This document shows, one piece after another, positions 1 through 11,033 of a stretch of DNA of 64,000 nucleotides. The stretch spans positions 1 through 64,000 of the forward strand of contig ARYC01000257.1 of the NCBI GenBank assembly GCA_000711775.1, written 5' to 3'. Within the stretch, counting starts at the first letter, position 1, and the number at the start of each line of letters is the position of its first letter. A program made the position numbers and the translations under genes. The DNA is from Oxytricha trifallax (Eukaryota > Ciliophora > Spirotrichea > Sporadotrichida > Oxytrichidae). Under the pieces are notes generated by a model that saw only the letters and a list, made by a program, of their open reading frames with translations, was not told the origin of the DNA and did no database searches.

Positions 1-744
1 ATGGATACACCTTACATGCATACTCATCAACTACTATAAGCTTTGCTTTGCAGGCACATTTATATTCAAGGAATTTTCAATACAAGTGATTAGATCAACT
101 GCATTTAATGCTGGTATATTCATAGCTTTCGGTTAGAAGCATGCTAAAATTGTGTTACCTACTGGTTGGTTCATAGATTCAAATCTCTTCTGACTCTTCA
201 GCTTCTCCTGCTGCTCTCTTTATTATTCAAGAGTATTAGATTTTCTTTCGCTGGTACAAGTTTATTAGTCTCTTAATCTTCAATCAATAATTCGCTGAGA
301 TGATGCGTTTGCATATGCCTTTTAACTTTTGCTGAGTGAGTATATGATTTCATGCATGTCGTACACTATTACCTACCATCTACCTTTTCATGCTTGAAAT
401 AGATCTTGGCTTTGCCAGAGTGTACCTCTTTAAGGTGTCTCTTCAAGCTTTGTTCAGTTGAGATAAAAATTCTAGCAGTCTTCACATTAAAATGTTTTTA
501 TCTTTTCAATAGGGAGCTGTTCTTTTAGCTCCTCAACATATTCAATTTATGTTTAAATGCCTAGCTCTACACTCTTCTTCTGCTTTAATACTTCTATGTT
601 AAAAACCTCTGCTTCAAATTCAAGAGCTCCTAGCTCTATTTTCCTCTCAACATAAATGATTTCAGGCTTTTTAGTGGAGCAAAAGTTGAGCATTGATTGA
701 TCTGCTCCTAAAAGTGCCGCTCTACGATTTAAGTTGACCGCCAT
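1..744 (-). pseudogene. 57K ORF of TBE T1 (zinc finger/kinase), truncated and frameshifted
   Basis: Reads leftward from ATG at 744 (N-terminus MAVNLNRRAALLGADQSM). The first part covers the N-terminal segment and a C2H2 finger region (CEDC near 460-500). An extra base in the T run near 467-472, relative to intact homologues such as the one at 27520, shifts the frame; copy T2 has the same shift. A second, T1-specific one-base deletion lies near 249. The window edge cuts it before the HRDLKPEN kinase motif. The original product would be the TBE-encoded protein with two C2H2 fingers and a protein kinase-like domain, whose role in transposition is unknown. Confidence 0.8.
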
Positions 745-939
745 GTTTAAATTCAAATTTAAATTTCTATTATAAATAAGTGAAAACCTCACTCGTTATA
801 CTAACTTTGTATAGGTGCTGGCACTGCAACTACAATGGTTGATTCTTAGGTGTTAGACATCATTTTTATACTTAGTTTATAACTATAATTTTTCTAATTT
901 TATGCTTAATATTTTTAATTTTGGTACCAGCTGAGAATA

Positions 940-1135
940 AATTCAGGTAGGTACTGGTACCAATTAGGTTTTGAACCATTTTGGAACTTTTCCATTCAAA
1001 CCTCATTAGTTTAAAACTAGGTACTAATTAAGTTTTGGTACTATTAAATTGGTACCAATTAAAATTAAACGAATTTAGTACCAAGTACTAATTAAATTTA
1101 AACAAATTTAGTACTAATTTAATGGAACTAAATTG
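940..1135. repeat. GGTACC / GTACTAATT-rich TBE spacer, T1
   Basis: Short irregular repeats built on GGTACC and GTACTAATTAA fill the spacer between the divergent 57K and 22K ORFs. The same block recurs in T2 (4610-4800), the nested element (26880-27080) and element C (38985-39145). Group B elements have a different repeat here. It may be promoter or control DNA for the two divergent genes; this is inference. Confidence 0.6.
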
Positions 1136-1203
1136 ATAAAAATGGAGCTCAATCTCTGCAGTTTGTTGCAGCTTCTGCGAACTTTCTCCACGTATCTTTA
1201 CAG

Positions 1204-1222
1204 GGTTGACCTCCTATAAGAT
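1204..1222. promoter_or_regulatory. Conserved AGGTTGACCTCC-type motif of TBEs
   Basis: GGGTTGACCTCCTATAAG lies about 500 bp upstream of the 22K start (about 100 bp without the fold-back insertion). The core AGGTTGACCT is a near-perfect inverted repeat. It recurs in all TBE copies here: about 4884, 13320, 17002, 26785, 29914, 39229 and 58207, even where the surrounding spacer has diverged between groups A and B. Conservation suggests a cis-acting site (promoter or transposase binding); which one cannot be told. Confidence 0.5.
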
Positions 1223-1293
1223 GCCCATATTTAATAGTAAGTTTTTAAACAATAGGGTCCAGAAGTCTATAAATTATAATTTGAAATTCATTA

Positions 1294-1700
1294 TTGTAGA
1301 AATACATTTGAATTTGGAAAATTAAATTTAAATTTATTTATTATAAATCAAAATCGTGGCAGTTTAAGTTGGCCAATTTAAAAGATCTTGGGCTCATTTG
1401 ATAGAGAATTCAGAATTAGCTAGACTTTACTATTGGCGGTACTATTTTATCTCATCCGTGGAGCGAGATAACTCGACTTTAATGTGAGGGTATAATTTAA
1501 TGAATTTTAATTAAAGTGAAGTTATCTCGCTCCAGGGATGCGATAAAATAGTACCGCCAATACTAAAGTCCAGCTTATTTTAGAATTCCATATCGAATGA
1601 GCCCAAGATCGTTCAAATTGGCCAACTTAAACTGCCACTATTTTGATTTATATTAAAATTAATTATATTTAATTTTACAAATTCAAATGTATTTCTACAA
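1294..1700. mobile_element. Fold-back MITE in TBE T1
   Basis: Two arms of about 180-200 bp form an almost complete palindrome. The ends are TTGTAGAAATAC and GTATTTCTACAA, flanked by TA on both sides (1292-1293, 1701-1702). TBEs lacking it (26700, 39330) show the uninterrupted site. No ORF. The arms contain a conserved GGCGGTACTATTTTAT and GGAGCGAGATAAC block shared with copies at 4975, 7406 and 31814. Confidence 0.9.
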
Positions 1701-1719
1701 TACTAAAAGAGGAACAAAG

Positions 1720-2510
1720 ATGGAATCACTCAATGATCAAATGAAAAGAGTCGAGGCTCAAGAAATGATCTCAAGATTCAGAAGTTAAGAAGATCTCTAT
1801 CGATACCTAACTTTACATGGTAAGATAACTTGATGACTAATAACATATTATACAGTTGGTTTATTCCTTCCAACGATGGAAGGTACCAAAATTTCATTCT
1901 TGAAAGCAATACTTTGTGAGGAGAAGAAAGCTTTTAAAAATAAAGACATTAAACTAATCGAAATTCACAACTACCCTGAGATTTCAGTCACTAAACTTTA
2001 TGAGGATGCCATGTAAGATGAGGAAGTGGTAGTTTACCTTCCTACCAAGAAACAACTCTCTAATAAACTACCAGAGAGGAACTTTTTCTTTGGTGTTCTT
2101 GGTACAATAGAAGAGGAGTATCTCAGAGAAATAATTGAAGAAGCACATAAGAAACGATATTCTATCTCTCATGATGACTAGAAAAAGCAAGGCATTCTAA
2201 TAAGCTCAGCTTGGCTAGAGGAACTTAAGAAGCATCCTTATCTTTCAAGTAAGCTTTGACATATAACTTTGTAGGAAAATCAGGCACTGGTATATATCTT
2301 ATGAAAGAGCATGCTAAGGTTCATAGAGAGAGAAAGTCACAAAAAATTCATGAAGTGAGCAAGAGACTTTATAAAGATGTTTAAAAGCCAGATGAAATGA
2401 ACATAGATGCAGGAGCTGGCACAAAGAGAAGAAATATGGGTCCAAGCAAGCCATAAGAAGAGGAGAAGAAAGATAAGACAAACCCCTTTATGGGTTAGTT
2501 TAATATATGA
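1720..2510 (+). CDS. 22K ORF of TBE T1 (unknown function)
   Basis: Open across three exons when TAA/TAG are read as Gln, about 242 residues. Introns with GT-AG ends lie at 1820-1855 (36 bp) and 2249-2274 (26 bp). Splicing gives the junction H-V-G-L-F-L-P, supported by the other copies. Conserved blocks are LFLPTMEGTKISFLKA, NYPEISV, LSNKLPERNFFFGVLGT and HKKRYSIS. No recognised domain; the C-terminus is basic. It ends in TGA six bases before the converging 42K stop. It belongs to the TBE 22 kDa family. This copy shows no obvious break, unlike its neighbours. Confidence 0.8.
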
Positions 2511-2516
2511 ACTTAT

Positions 2517-3579
2517 TCATTCATTTAAATCTAAAACTTATTTATAAACATTCATTCTTCCCTCTCTTGCAAAAACTGTTGTCTTATCTACGCTCACTCT
2601 CTTACAGCTGCTTTGAATTAAGTCAACTGTATCGATGGGCAGGTCATGCATAAGATGATACAGCAGCAGCTTCTTGTAGTGTGTCTTGATTTAACTCCAG
2701 TAGAATTCAATTCCATTAAATTATGGGCTATAAGGAACGTTGTATACAGGAGTTATGTTTAGCTCTTCATAAGCTTTCTTAGACTCCTTAGACTTATGAA
2801 CTGAGAGGTTATCAACAAACAGGATGATCTCTTGGTTACTGAACTTCTCTCTGAGCTTATGTAGGAACTCTATATACTACTCTCGCTTAATAGAGCGAGG
2901 GTGAATAACATACTTCTCTAGGCCTGAATCTTCACTTATACCAGCTAAAATTGCATGGGTGACTACCTTCACTTTTTAATAATAGACTTCTATATTATCA
3001 TACTTCTTATACCAAGACCTATTAATAAAGGTGTTGAAGGTGAATATAGCTTCATCAGCGTGTATGAACTTGATGTATTTAGTAATAGCTCTCTGCATTT
3101 AATCATATATATAGTTTAAATTATTACTATAAAATGGCACTGTAAAATCAATCACTCTCTTCACTCTGTTGACAGTCTTGAAAGTAATACCAGTTCTTCT
3201 ATAAATGTTTGCTATAGTTTAAGGAGAGATACGCATGTCAGGAAACTTGCGATGAAACATCACAGCTCGCTAGTCTAGTGGAAAGTGTGCCCAATACTTT
3301 AAAGTCTTCGAGTCGCAGAGGTAGTCAATATGGTGCTGTGAGAACTTTTATTTTCTTGCAGGATGCTTTCAAGTGCCTGAATTATAATGCTAAACAGCCA
3401 AAAGCAATGATACCTAACAGTTGAGGCACTCTTGCGTAGGAGTCTTGCTATGGCTGTATAATTCAACACTGGTTTGACTTAGTCTATATAAATACTTGAA
3501 CCATACCTAAGCTTAAGCAGTAAATCTAAATATACTCATCATAAATAGACCCTAAATTTCGCTAATTTCTATTTCTCAT
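2517..3579 (-). pseudogene. 42K DDE transposase of TBE T1
   Basis: Reads leftward from ATG at 3579 to TGA at 2517-2519. The family is the TBE transposase of the IS630/Tc1/mariner type. The DDE residues are visible as HADEA, FVDNLS and NGIEFYW (Asp, Asp, Glu about 34 residues after the second Asp). An in-frame TGA follows the HFNSGT-equivalent segment near 3378, shared with T2 and the nested copy at 24830. A short indel in the N-terminal part also disturbs the frame. Probably inactive, though the catalytic segment is open. Confidence 0.8.
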
Positions 3580-3680
3580 TTTGAAATTGGCCTAATTTCT
3601 CTACTAACCCCAATAAGACCCCAACTATACCCTAAAAATCAACAATTATAAACCTCACTAAGGGGTTTTGGGGTTTTGAA

Positions 3681-4425
3681 GGGATACACCTTGTATGCAT
3701 ACTCATCAACTACTATAAGCTTTGTTTTTGCAGGCACGTTTATATTCAAGTAATTTTCAATACAAGTGCTGAGATCAACTGCATTTAATGCTGGTATATT
3801 CATAGCTTTCGCTTAGAAGCATGCTGAAATTGTATTGCCTACTGGTTGGTTCATCGATTCAAATCGCTTCTGCCTCTTGTGTTTCTCCTGCTGCTCTCTT
3901 TATTATTCAAGAGTATTAGATTTTCTTTTAGCTGGTACAAGTTTTTTAGTCTCTTAATCTTCAATCAAGAACTCGCTGAGGTGATGCTTTTGCATATGCC
4001 TTTTAACTTTAGCTGAGTGAGTATATGATTTCATGCATGTCGTGCATTAGTACCTTCCATCCACTTTTTCATGCTTGAAATATATCTTCGCTTTGCCAGA
4101 GTGTACCTCTTTAAGGTGTCTCTTCAAGCTTTATTCAGTTGAGATAAAAATTCTAGCAGTCTTCACATTAAAATGTTTTTATCTTTTCAATAGGGAGCTG
4201 TTCTTTTAGCTCCTCAACATATTCAATTTATGTTTAAATGCCTAGCTCTACACTCTTCTTCTGCTTTAATACTTCTATGTTAAAAACCTCTGCTTCAAAT
4301 TCAAGAGCTCCTAGCTCTATTTTCCTCTCAACATAAATGATTTCAGGCTTTTTAGTGGAGCAAAAGTTGAGCATTGATTGATCTGCTCCTAAAAGTGCCG
4401 CTCTACGATTTAAGTTGACCGCCAT
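3681..4425 (-). pseudogene. 57K ORF of TBE T2, truncated and frameshifted
   Basis: ATG at 4425, same N-terminus as T1. It shares the T1 one-base insertion in the zinc-finger region (near 4147-4155), so the break predates the duplication. It lacks the second T1 deletion near 249. It is cut at 3681, before the kinase catalytic loop. Confidence 0.8.
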
Positions 4426-4974
4426 GTTTAAATTCAAATTTAAATTTCTATTATAAATAAGTAAAAACCTCACTCGTTATACTAACTTTGTATAGGAGCT
4501 GGCACTGCAACTACAATGGTTGATTCTTAGGTGTTAGACATCATTTTTATACTTAGTTTATAACTATAATTTTTCTAATTTTATGCTTAATATTTTTAAT
4601 TTTGGTACCAACTGAGAAAAAATTCAGGTTGGTACTGGTACCAATTAGGTTTTGAACCATTTTGGAACTTTTCCATTAAAACCTCATTAGTTTAAAACTA
4701 GGTACTAATTAAGTTTTGGTACTATTAAATTGGTACCAATTAAAATTAAACGAATTTAGTACCAGTACTAATTAAATTTAAACAAATTTAGTACTAATTT
4801 AATGGAACTAAATTGATAAAAATGGAGCTCAATCTCTGCAGTTTGTTGCAGCTTCTGCAGAACTTTCTCCACGTATCTTTACAGGGTTGACCTCCTATAA
4901 GATGCCCATATTTAATAGTAAGTTTTTAAACAATAGGGTCCAGAAGTCTATAAATTATAATTTGAAATTCATTA

Positions 4975-5389
4975 TTGTAGAAATACATTTGAATTTGGAA
5001 AATTAATTTTAAATAAATTAAATATAAATCAAAATCGTGGCAGTTAAAGTTGGCCAATTTGAACGATCTTGGGCTCATTCGATAGAGAATTCAAAATTAG
5101 CTGGACTTTACTATTGGCGGTACTATTTTATTGCATCCCTGGAGCGAGATAACTCGACTTTAATGTGAGGGTATAATTTAATGAATTTAGATGAGTTTAA
5201 TTAAAGTCAAGTTATCTCGCTCCAGGGATGCAATAAAATAGTACCGCCAATAGTAAAGTCCAGCTAATTTTGATTTCTCTATCGAATGAGCCCAAGATCG
5301 TTCAAATTGGCCAACTTTAACTGCCATAATTTTGAAGTATTAATAATTTAATTATATTTAATTTTCCAAATTCAAATGTATTTCTACAA
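4975..5389. mobile_element. Fold-back MITE in TBE T2
   Basis: 415 bp palindrome at the position matching the T1 MITE, with the same TTGTAG/CTACAA ends and TA flanks (4973-4974, 5390-5391). It was present before the tandem duplication; the inner loop differs by small indels. Confidence 0.9.
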
Positions 5390-5409
5390 TAATAAGAAGA
5401 GGAACAAAG

Positions 5410-6200
5410 ATGGAATCACTCAATGATCAAATGAAAAGAGTCGAGGCTTAAGAAATGATCTCAAGATTCAGAAGTAAGGAAGATCTCTATCGATACCTAA
5501 CTTTACATGGTAAGATAACTTGATGACTATTAACATATTATAAAGTTGGATTATTCCTTCCAACGATGGAAGGTACCAAAATTTCATTCTTAAAAGCAAT
5601 ACTTTGTGAGGAGAAGAAAGCTTTTAAAAATAAAGAGATTAAACTAATAGAAATTCCCAACTACCCTGAGATTTCAGTCACTAATCTTTATGAGGATGCC
5701 ATGTAAGATGAGGAAGTGGTAGTTTACCTTCCTACCAAGAAACAACTCTCTAATAAACTACCAGAGAGGAACTTTTTCTTTGGTGTTCTTGGTACAATAA
5801 AAGAGGAGTATCTCAGAGAAATAATTGAAGAAGCACATAAGAAACGATATTCTATCTCTCCTGAAGACTAGAAGAAGCAAGGCATTCTAATAAGCTCAGC
5901 TTGGCTAGAGGAACTTAAGAAGCATCCTTATCTTTCAAGTAAGCTTTGACATATAACTTTGTAGGAAAATCTGGCACTGGTATATATCTTATGAAAGAGC
6001 ATGCTAAGGTTCATAGAGAGAGAAAGTCACAGAAAATTCATGAAGTGAGCAAGAGACTTTATAAAGATGTTTAAAAGCCAGATGAAATGAACATAGATGC
6101 AGGAGCTGGCACAAAGAGAAGAAATATGGGCCCAAGCAAGCCATAAGAAGAGGAGAAGAAAGAGAAGCCAAACCCCTTTATGGGTTAGTTTAATATATGA
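5410..6200 (+). CDS. 22K ORF of TBE T2
   Basis: Same exon plan as T1: exon 1 5410-5509, intron 5510-5545, exon 2 5546-5938, intron 5939-5964, stop TGA 6198-6200. No frame break seen. It keeps the conserved LFLPTMEGT and LSNKLPERNFFFG blocks. Function unknown. Confidence 0.8.
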
Positions 6201-6206
6201 ACTTAT

Positions 6207-7271
6207 TCATTCATTTAAATCTAAAACTTATTTATAAACATTCATTCTTCCCTCTCTTGCAAAAACTGTTGTCTTATCTACGCTCACTCTCTTACAGCTG
6301 CTTTGAATTAAGTCAACTGTATCGATGGGCAGGTCATGCATAAGATGATACAGCAGCAGCTTCTTGTAGTGTGTCTTGATTTAACTCCAGTAGAATTCAA
6401 TTCCATTAAATTATGGGCTATAAGGAACGTTGTATACAGGAGTTATGTTTAACTCTTCATAAGCTTTCTTAGACTCCTTAGTCTTATGAACTGAGAGGTT
6501 ATCAACAAACAGGATGATCTCTTGGTTACTATACTTCTCTCTGAGCTTATGTAGGAACTCTATATACTACTCTCGCTTAATAGAGCGAGGGTGAATAACA
6601 TAACTCTCTAGGCCTGAATCTTCACATATACCAACTAAAATTGCATGGGTGACTCCCTTTAATTTTTAGTCATAAACTTCTATGTTATCATACTTCTTGT
6701 ACCACGACTTATTAATAAAAGTCTTGAACGTAAACACAGCTTCATCTGTATGTATGAACTTGATGTTGTTAGTAATAGCTCTCTGCATTTAATCATTTAT
6801 ATAGTTTAAATTATTACTATAAAATGGCACTGTAAAATCAATCACTCTCTTCACTCTGTTGACAGTCTTGAAAGTAATACCATTTCGTCTATAAATATTG
6901 GCTATAGTCTAAGGAGAGATACGCATGTTTGGAAACTTGCGATGAAACATGACAGCTCGCTAGTCAAGAGGAAAGTGTGCCCAATACTTTAAAGTCTTAG
7001 AGTCACAGAGGAAGTCAATATGGTGCTGTGAGAACTTTTATTTTCTTGCAGGATGTTTTCAAGAGCCTGAGTTACAATGTTAAACAGCTAACAAGCAATG
7101 ATACCTTACAGTTGAGGCACTCTTGTGTAGGAGTCTTGCTATGGCTGTATTATTCAACACTGGTTTGACTTAGTCTATATTAATACTTGTACCATACCTA
7201 AGCTTAAGCAGTAAATTTAAATATTTCTCATCATAAATAGACCCTATATTTTGCTAATTTCTATTTCTAAT
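6207..7271 (-). pseudogene. 42K transposase of TBE T2, start codon lost
   Basis: Homologue of the T1 transposase ending at TGA 6207-6209. The usual start has become ATT (plus strand TTCTAATT at about 7265-7272), and the shared internal TGA is present near 7070. DDE segments are still recognisable (FVDNLSVH, NGIEFYW). Confidence 0.75.
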
Positions 7272-7405
7272 TTTTGCAAATTGACCTAATTTCTCTACTA
7301 ACCCCAATAAGGCCTCAACTATACCGTACAAATCAAAGCACTTATAAATCTCAGTAAGGGGTTGTGGGGTTTTTTATGCATGATAAGATATTTTAAGATT
7401 TACTA

Positions 7406-7821
7406 TTGTAGGAATACAATTGATTTGGGAAACGAATTTATAATTAATAAAATAAATAAATAAAATCGTGGCAGTTAACTTTCTGGAAACCTATACAATA
7501 TGGTACTTGTTTGAAAGATAATTCAAAATTAGCTGAACTTTAAATTGGCGGTATCTCTCTATCGCATCCCTGAAGAGAGTTAACACGACTTTAATTTTGG
7601 CAACAAAATAAACTAAACAAATTACTCAAAATTAAGGTTCATTTATCTCGCTTCACGGATGCGATAGAGGGATACCACCAATATTTAAGTTCAGCTAATT
7701 TTGAATTATCTTTCAAACAAGTACCATATTGTATAGGTTTCCAGAAAGTTAACTGCCAAGATTTTATTTATTTATTTTATTAATTATAAATTCATTTCCC
7801 AAATCAATTGTATTCCTACAA
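7406..7821. mobile_element. Fold-back MITE between elements
   Basis: 416 bp palindrome with ends TTGTAGGAATAC and GTATTCCTACAA, TA flanks at 7404-7405 and 7822-7823. Related to the T1/T2 MITEs (shared GTGGCAGTTAA and AATTAGCTGAACTTTA blocks) but clearly diverged. No coding content. Confidence 0.88.
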
Positions 7822-8066
7822 TATTAATTGTTTACCTATGATAATATTTTATAATGTAAAAGTCTAAAGTTAAACATTCGATTTAAAGAATCTAATATAC
7901 CTAAAAATTAAATATATTTTTAGCATATATCTTTTCTAAAATATAGCTAATAAAAAATTAAAAAAATCAAATAAATTGTAAAGAAATTTATTTAATATGT
8001 TTGTTCTTTTATTTTATATCGAATAAAATTAAAAAAAATATAGAAGATTGCTTGAATTTTTTAATA

Positions 8067-9707
8067 TTGCTAAAATAGAATTGAAATGGGAAAATTAGAT
8101 AAATTAATCAAAATTCAAATGATCATAATTAGTAACAGCCATGTAATAGAGAGCCTTTTAAATCAAATCATTAAACGAATAAACGTAATTAAAGCCAAAT
8201 GTTTAACTGTTTACTGTTTAATTTCAAATTATATTAATTATTTTAATACTAAAAAGTTTGATCAAAGTTTATTAAAACTATTAAACATTTAAACAAGTAA
8301 ACAATCAGTACTAAGCATGTTTACCTGCTAGTCAGTGGTACTGAAGCCACTATTAGATGATTGCAAATCTAGCAATTAAACAAATAAACATTAGCCAGAT
8401 TTGTTGTGTATCTGTTTATTTTTGAGTAAACATTTAAACAGATAAACATAGCGAAAAACTTTAGTTTAATTGTTTATTAGTGAATTAGGTTTTAAATGCA
8501 ATCTTTAAATATAATCAACTAATTGACATCGTAGATGAACGTGATCGTTGATCATCCTGCTCTGGGCCTGCTTCTATGTTGTCCTCTCACTCCGAGTGTG
8601 CCTAGGTGTCGTCTGCCTTGCTGTCATCTATGAATCTCCTGTAAAGATGTCTGGCCAAATCAACCGCATTGAATGGGAATGGCTCTTCTCTCTGGTGCGA
8701 TTGTATCGCCAGTTTACAAATTGTAGTCTCTCCATAAGTGCGTCCCGATCCACTTTGCTCATCTCTTCAAATGGCAGGTCGTTAGTCGTTATCACCACTG
8801 CTGTATTCTTGAAAGCCATTTGAGTCTCTCCATATTTATTGTCAATTGCGTATCCTCTGCCTTCGATGAACTTCTTCATCCTTGCTATGTTCTAGATTTA
8901 TCAAAGTTTACAGCCGTGATGCCCATCTTTTAGAGAATCTTGTAGCCACTGTAGTTTTAGCCGGTGAAATAGAGCCTGTACAAGCCACCATGATTTGCTA
9001 CAATATTGACGACCATAAAGAACCGCTTGGTAACTTCATCATAATATATCTGGGTATGGGAAATTGATGGCCTCGCTAACTTCAAATCAGTTTCCAGGTT
9101 CTTCCAATCAACGAAGGGTTGCTCCAGCGTCAACTGTAGTACAAATAGAGTCTTGTAGTTATAGTTTGTGTCTCCCATCAGTCTTATATCAGTAATGTTA
9201 TGGAGAGTGCATTTAGCGATAGTAATTGTAGTTATCATTGTGACATTGACCTAAATATTTAATTTATTAAAGATTGCATTTAAAACCTAATTCACTAATA
9301 AACAATTAAACTAAAGTTTTTCGCTATGTTTATCTGTTTAAATGTTTACTCAAAAATAAACAGATACACAACAAATCTGGCTAATGTTTATTTGTTTAAT
9401 TGCTAGATTTGCAATCATCTAATAGTGGCTTCAGTACCACTGACTAGCAGGTAAACATGCTTAGTACTGATTGTTTACTTGTTTAAATGTTTAATAGTTT
9501 TAATAAACTTTATCAAACTTTTTAGTATTAAAATAATTAATATAATTTGAAATTAAACAGTAAACAGTTAAACATTAGGCTCTAATTACGTTTATTCGTT
9601 TAATGATTTGATTTAAAAGGCTCTCTATTACATGGCTGTTACTAATTATGATCATTTGAATTTTGATTAATTTATCTAATTTTCCCATTTCAATTCTATT
9701 TTAGCAA
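8067..9707. mobile_element. 1.6 kb fold-back element with SF3 helicase fragment (R1)
   Basis: Inverted arms of about 440 bp (8067-8508 and 9271-9707) surround a GC-richer insert of about 760 bp. Ends are TTGCTAAAATAG and CTATTTTAGCAA, with TA flanks at 8065-8066 and 9708-9709. Terminal bases up to GGGAAAATT align with the smaller MITEs and with R2 at 58316, so all appear to be one family. The insert codes on the minus strand (see 8540-9238). Confidence 0.88.
8540..9238 (-). pseudogene. SF3 helicase-like gene fragment in R1
   Basis: Two overlapping frames on the minus strand. The first (9238 to about 8895, ending in TGA) has no recognised motif. The second (from ATG 8879 to about 8540) contains MKKFIEGRGYAID and VVITTNDLP, matching in order and spacing the segment of the R2 ORF between Walker B and motif C (sensor 1, TTN). 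No Walker A (GxxGxGK) is visible, so the ATPase is incomplete. The frame switch near 8880 suggests a deletion or frameshift. TAA/TAG occur as sense codons. Confidence 0.7.
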
Positions 9708-9768
9708 TACAAGTTATAGAAATATAAATATAAATTTAACCATATAGGGGTAATGGCTCAGTGGAGCC

Positions 9769-10336
9769 GCTAAAAACTTTATTGTATATTTTTTAATAGT
9801 TCTAAAAATTATTAAAACATCAAAGTAAATATTAAAACTCTTTAAAAACTCTCTAACAACGTTTTCAAGGAGTCTATCACAACACAAATCATAATAATTT
9901 TCACAATTACATTATAAAATACATTAAATTTTAAATTAAAAATACATTTTTGGTTATTTTATTTTAATTATTTTTCCACTAATCTATATTCTAATAACAT
10001 TTTAGTTGTTGAATTAACATAACAGCAATATTTTACCGCTATCTTTTATATCTGTATGCAAAATTATTGAATTTAATTTTGAAACCATTATTAAAGTTAA
10101 ACATGATATTAGAATATAGATTTGTGGAAAAATAATTAAAATAAAATAACCAAAAAAGTATTTTTAATTTAAAATTTAATGTATTTTATAATGTAAATGT
10201 GAAAATTATTATGATTTGTGTTGTGATAGACTCCTTGAAAACGTTGTTAGAGAGTTTTTAAAGAGTTTTAATATTTACTTTGATGTTTTAATAATTTTTA
10301 GAACTATTTAAAAAATATAGAATAAAGTTTTTAGCG
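9769..10336. repeat. AT-rich palindromic element
   Basis: Arms of about 260 bp pair between GCTAAAAACTTTATTGTAT at 9769 and its inverse at 10336; the loop is about 10030-10090. Less certain outer homology reaches about 9728 and 10353. No ORF and no clear target duplication. It resembles a MITE but its ends are unlike the TTG family. Confidence 0.8.
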
Positions 10337-10395
10337 ACCCCAGAGTTATATTTATAAATTAGGATTTGAATTTGAGATAAAAACTTTTTATTTAT

Positions 10396-11033
10396 ATAAG
10401 GTAAAATATTTCTAGTGTAAGAATTGATTAATCAAAAATTTTGAATTCTTAATTATCGTGAAAAATCATAAAAATCTTAAATAAGGGGGAAAAAATATGC
10501 ATTTTAAAGAGATTTAAAATTTATTTATCTCGAAAACTATATTGCAGATATAAGCAAGATATTCTAACTGTAGAGCGAAGTTTCGCTTCAAATATATAAA
10601 AATAACCCCTGCCGAGGTGCGTTTTGGAAAGTCAGCTTACTACACGGGAAACAACTTTTTGATTCTGACCCTCTTTTTAATTAAGATTACTATTAATTAT
10701 AGTAAATTTAAATATTATTAAAATTATTATAATTAATAGTAATCTTAATTAAAAAGAGGGTCAGAATCAAAAAGTTGTTTCCCGTGTAGTAAGCTGACTT
10801 TCCAAAACGCACCTCGGCAGGGGTTATTTTTATATATTTGAAGCGAAACTTCGCTCTACAGTTAGAATATCTTGCTTATATCTGCAATATAGTTTTCGAG
10901 ATAAATAAATTTTAAATCTCTTTAAAATGCATATTTTTTCCCCCTTATTTAAGATTTTTATGATTTTTCACGATAATTAAGAATTCAAAAATTTTGATTA
11001 ATCAATTCTTACACTAAAAATATTTTACCTTAT
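10396..11033. repeat. Near-perfect 638 bp palindrome
   Basis: Arms of about 300 bp are almost identical, with a short AT loop near 10690-10740. The arms carry a GC-richer block (CCCCTGCCGAGGTGCGTTTT near 10605 and its inverse near 10805). Ends are ATAAGGTAAAATA and its inverse. High arm identity suggests recent arrival or arm conversion. No ORF. Confidence 0.85.

Larger units (their letters stand above)
1..3678. mobile_element. Truncated TBE transposon, group A, copy T1
   Basis: A telomere-bearing-element transposon with one end present: the right edge at about 3640-3678 ends in G4T4G4T4G, the complement of the C4A4 ciliate telomere unit. From left to right it holds a 57K zinc-finger/kinase ORF on the minus strand, a spacer, a 22K ORF on the plus strand and a 42K transposase on the minus strand. 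The left end is missing: the 57K ORF is cut before its kinase catalytic part. A 407 bp fold-back element sits in the spacer. The next copy (T2) follows directly, with its 57K cut at the same codon region. Confidence 0.9.
3679..7375. mobile_element. Truncated TBE transposon, group A, copy T2
   Basis: Tandem repeat of T1 with the same order and nearly the same sequence for about 3.68 kb. The 57K fragment begins at about 3681 directly after the T1 end, at the codon where the window itself begins in T1. The right end at 7340-7375 is a degraded G4T4 terminus (GGGGTTGTGGGGTTTTTT). Confidence 0.9.

Noticed and set aside
940-1135. CRISPR array or satellite
   Set aside because: Repeats are short, irregular, without uniform spacers, and occur only inside TBE spacers of a eukaryote.
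3661-3678. C4A4/G4T4 runs as real chromosome telomeres
   Set aside because: They are two-unit tips at the ends of TBE elements, repeated at many positions, and followed by unrelated DNA.
8548-8823. Plus-strand ORF in R1
   Set aside because: Shadow of the minus-strand helicase frame; no motif of its own.
8067-9707. Integrated DNA virus
   Set aside because: Only a helicase fragment is present, between transposon-like inverted repeats with TA duplications; no capsid or nicking-enzyme motif seen. A viral origin of the gene remains possible but unproven.
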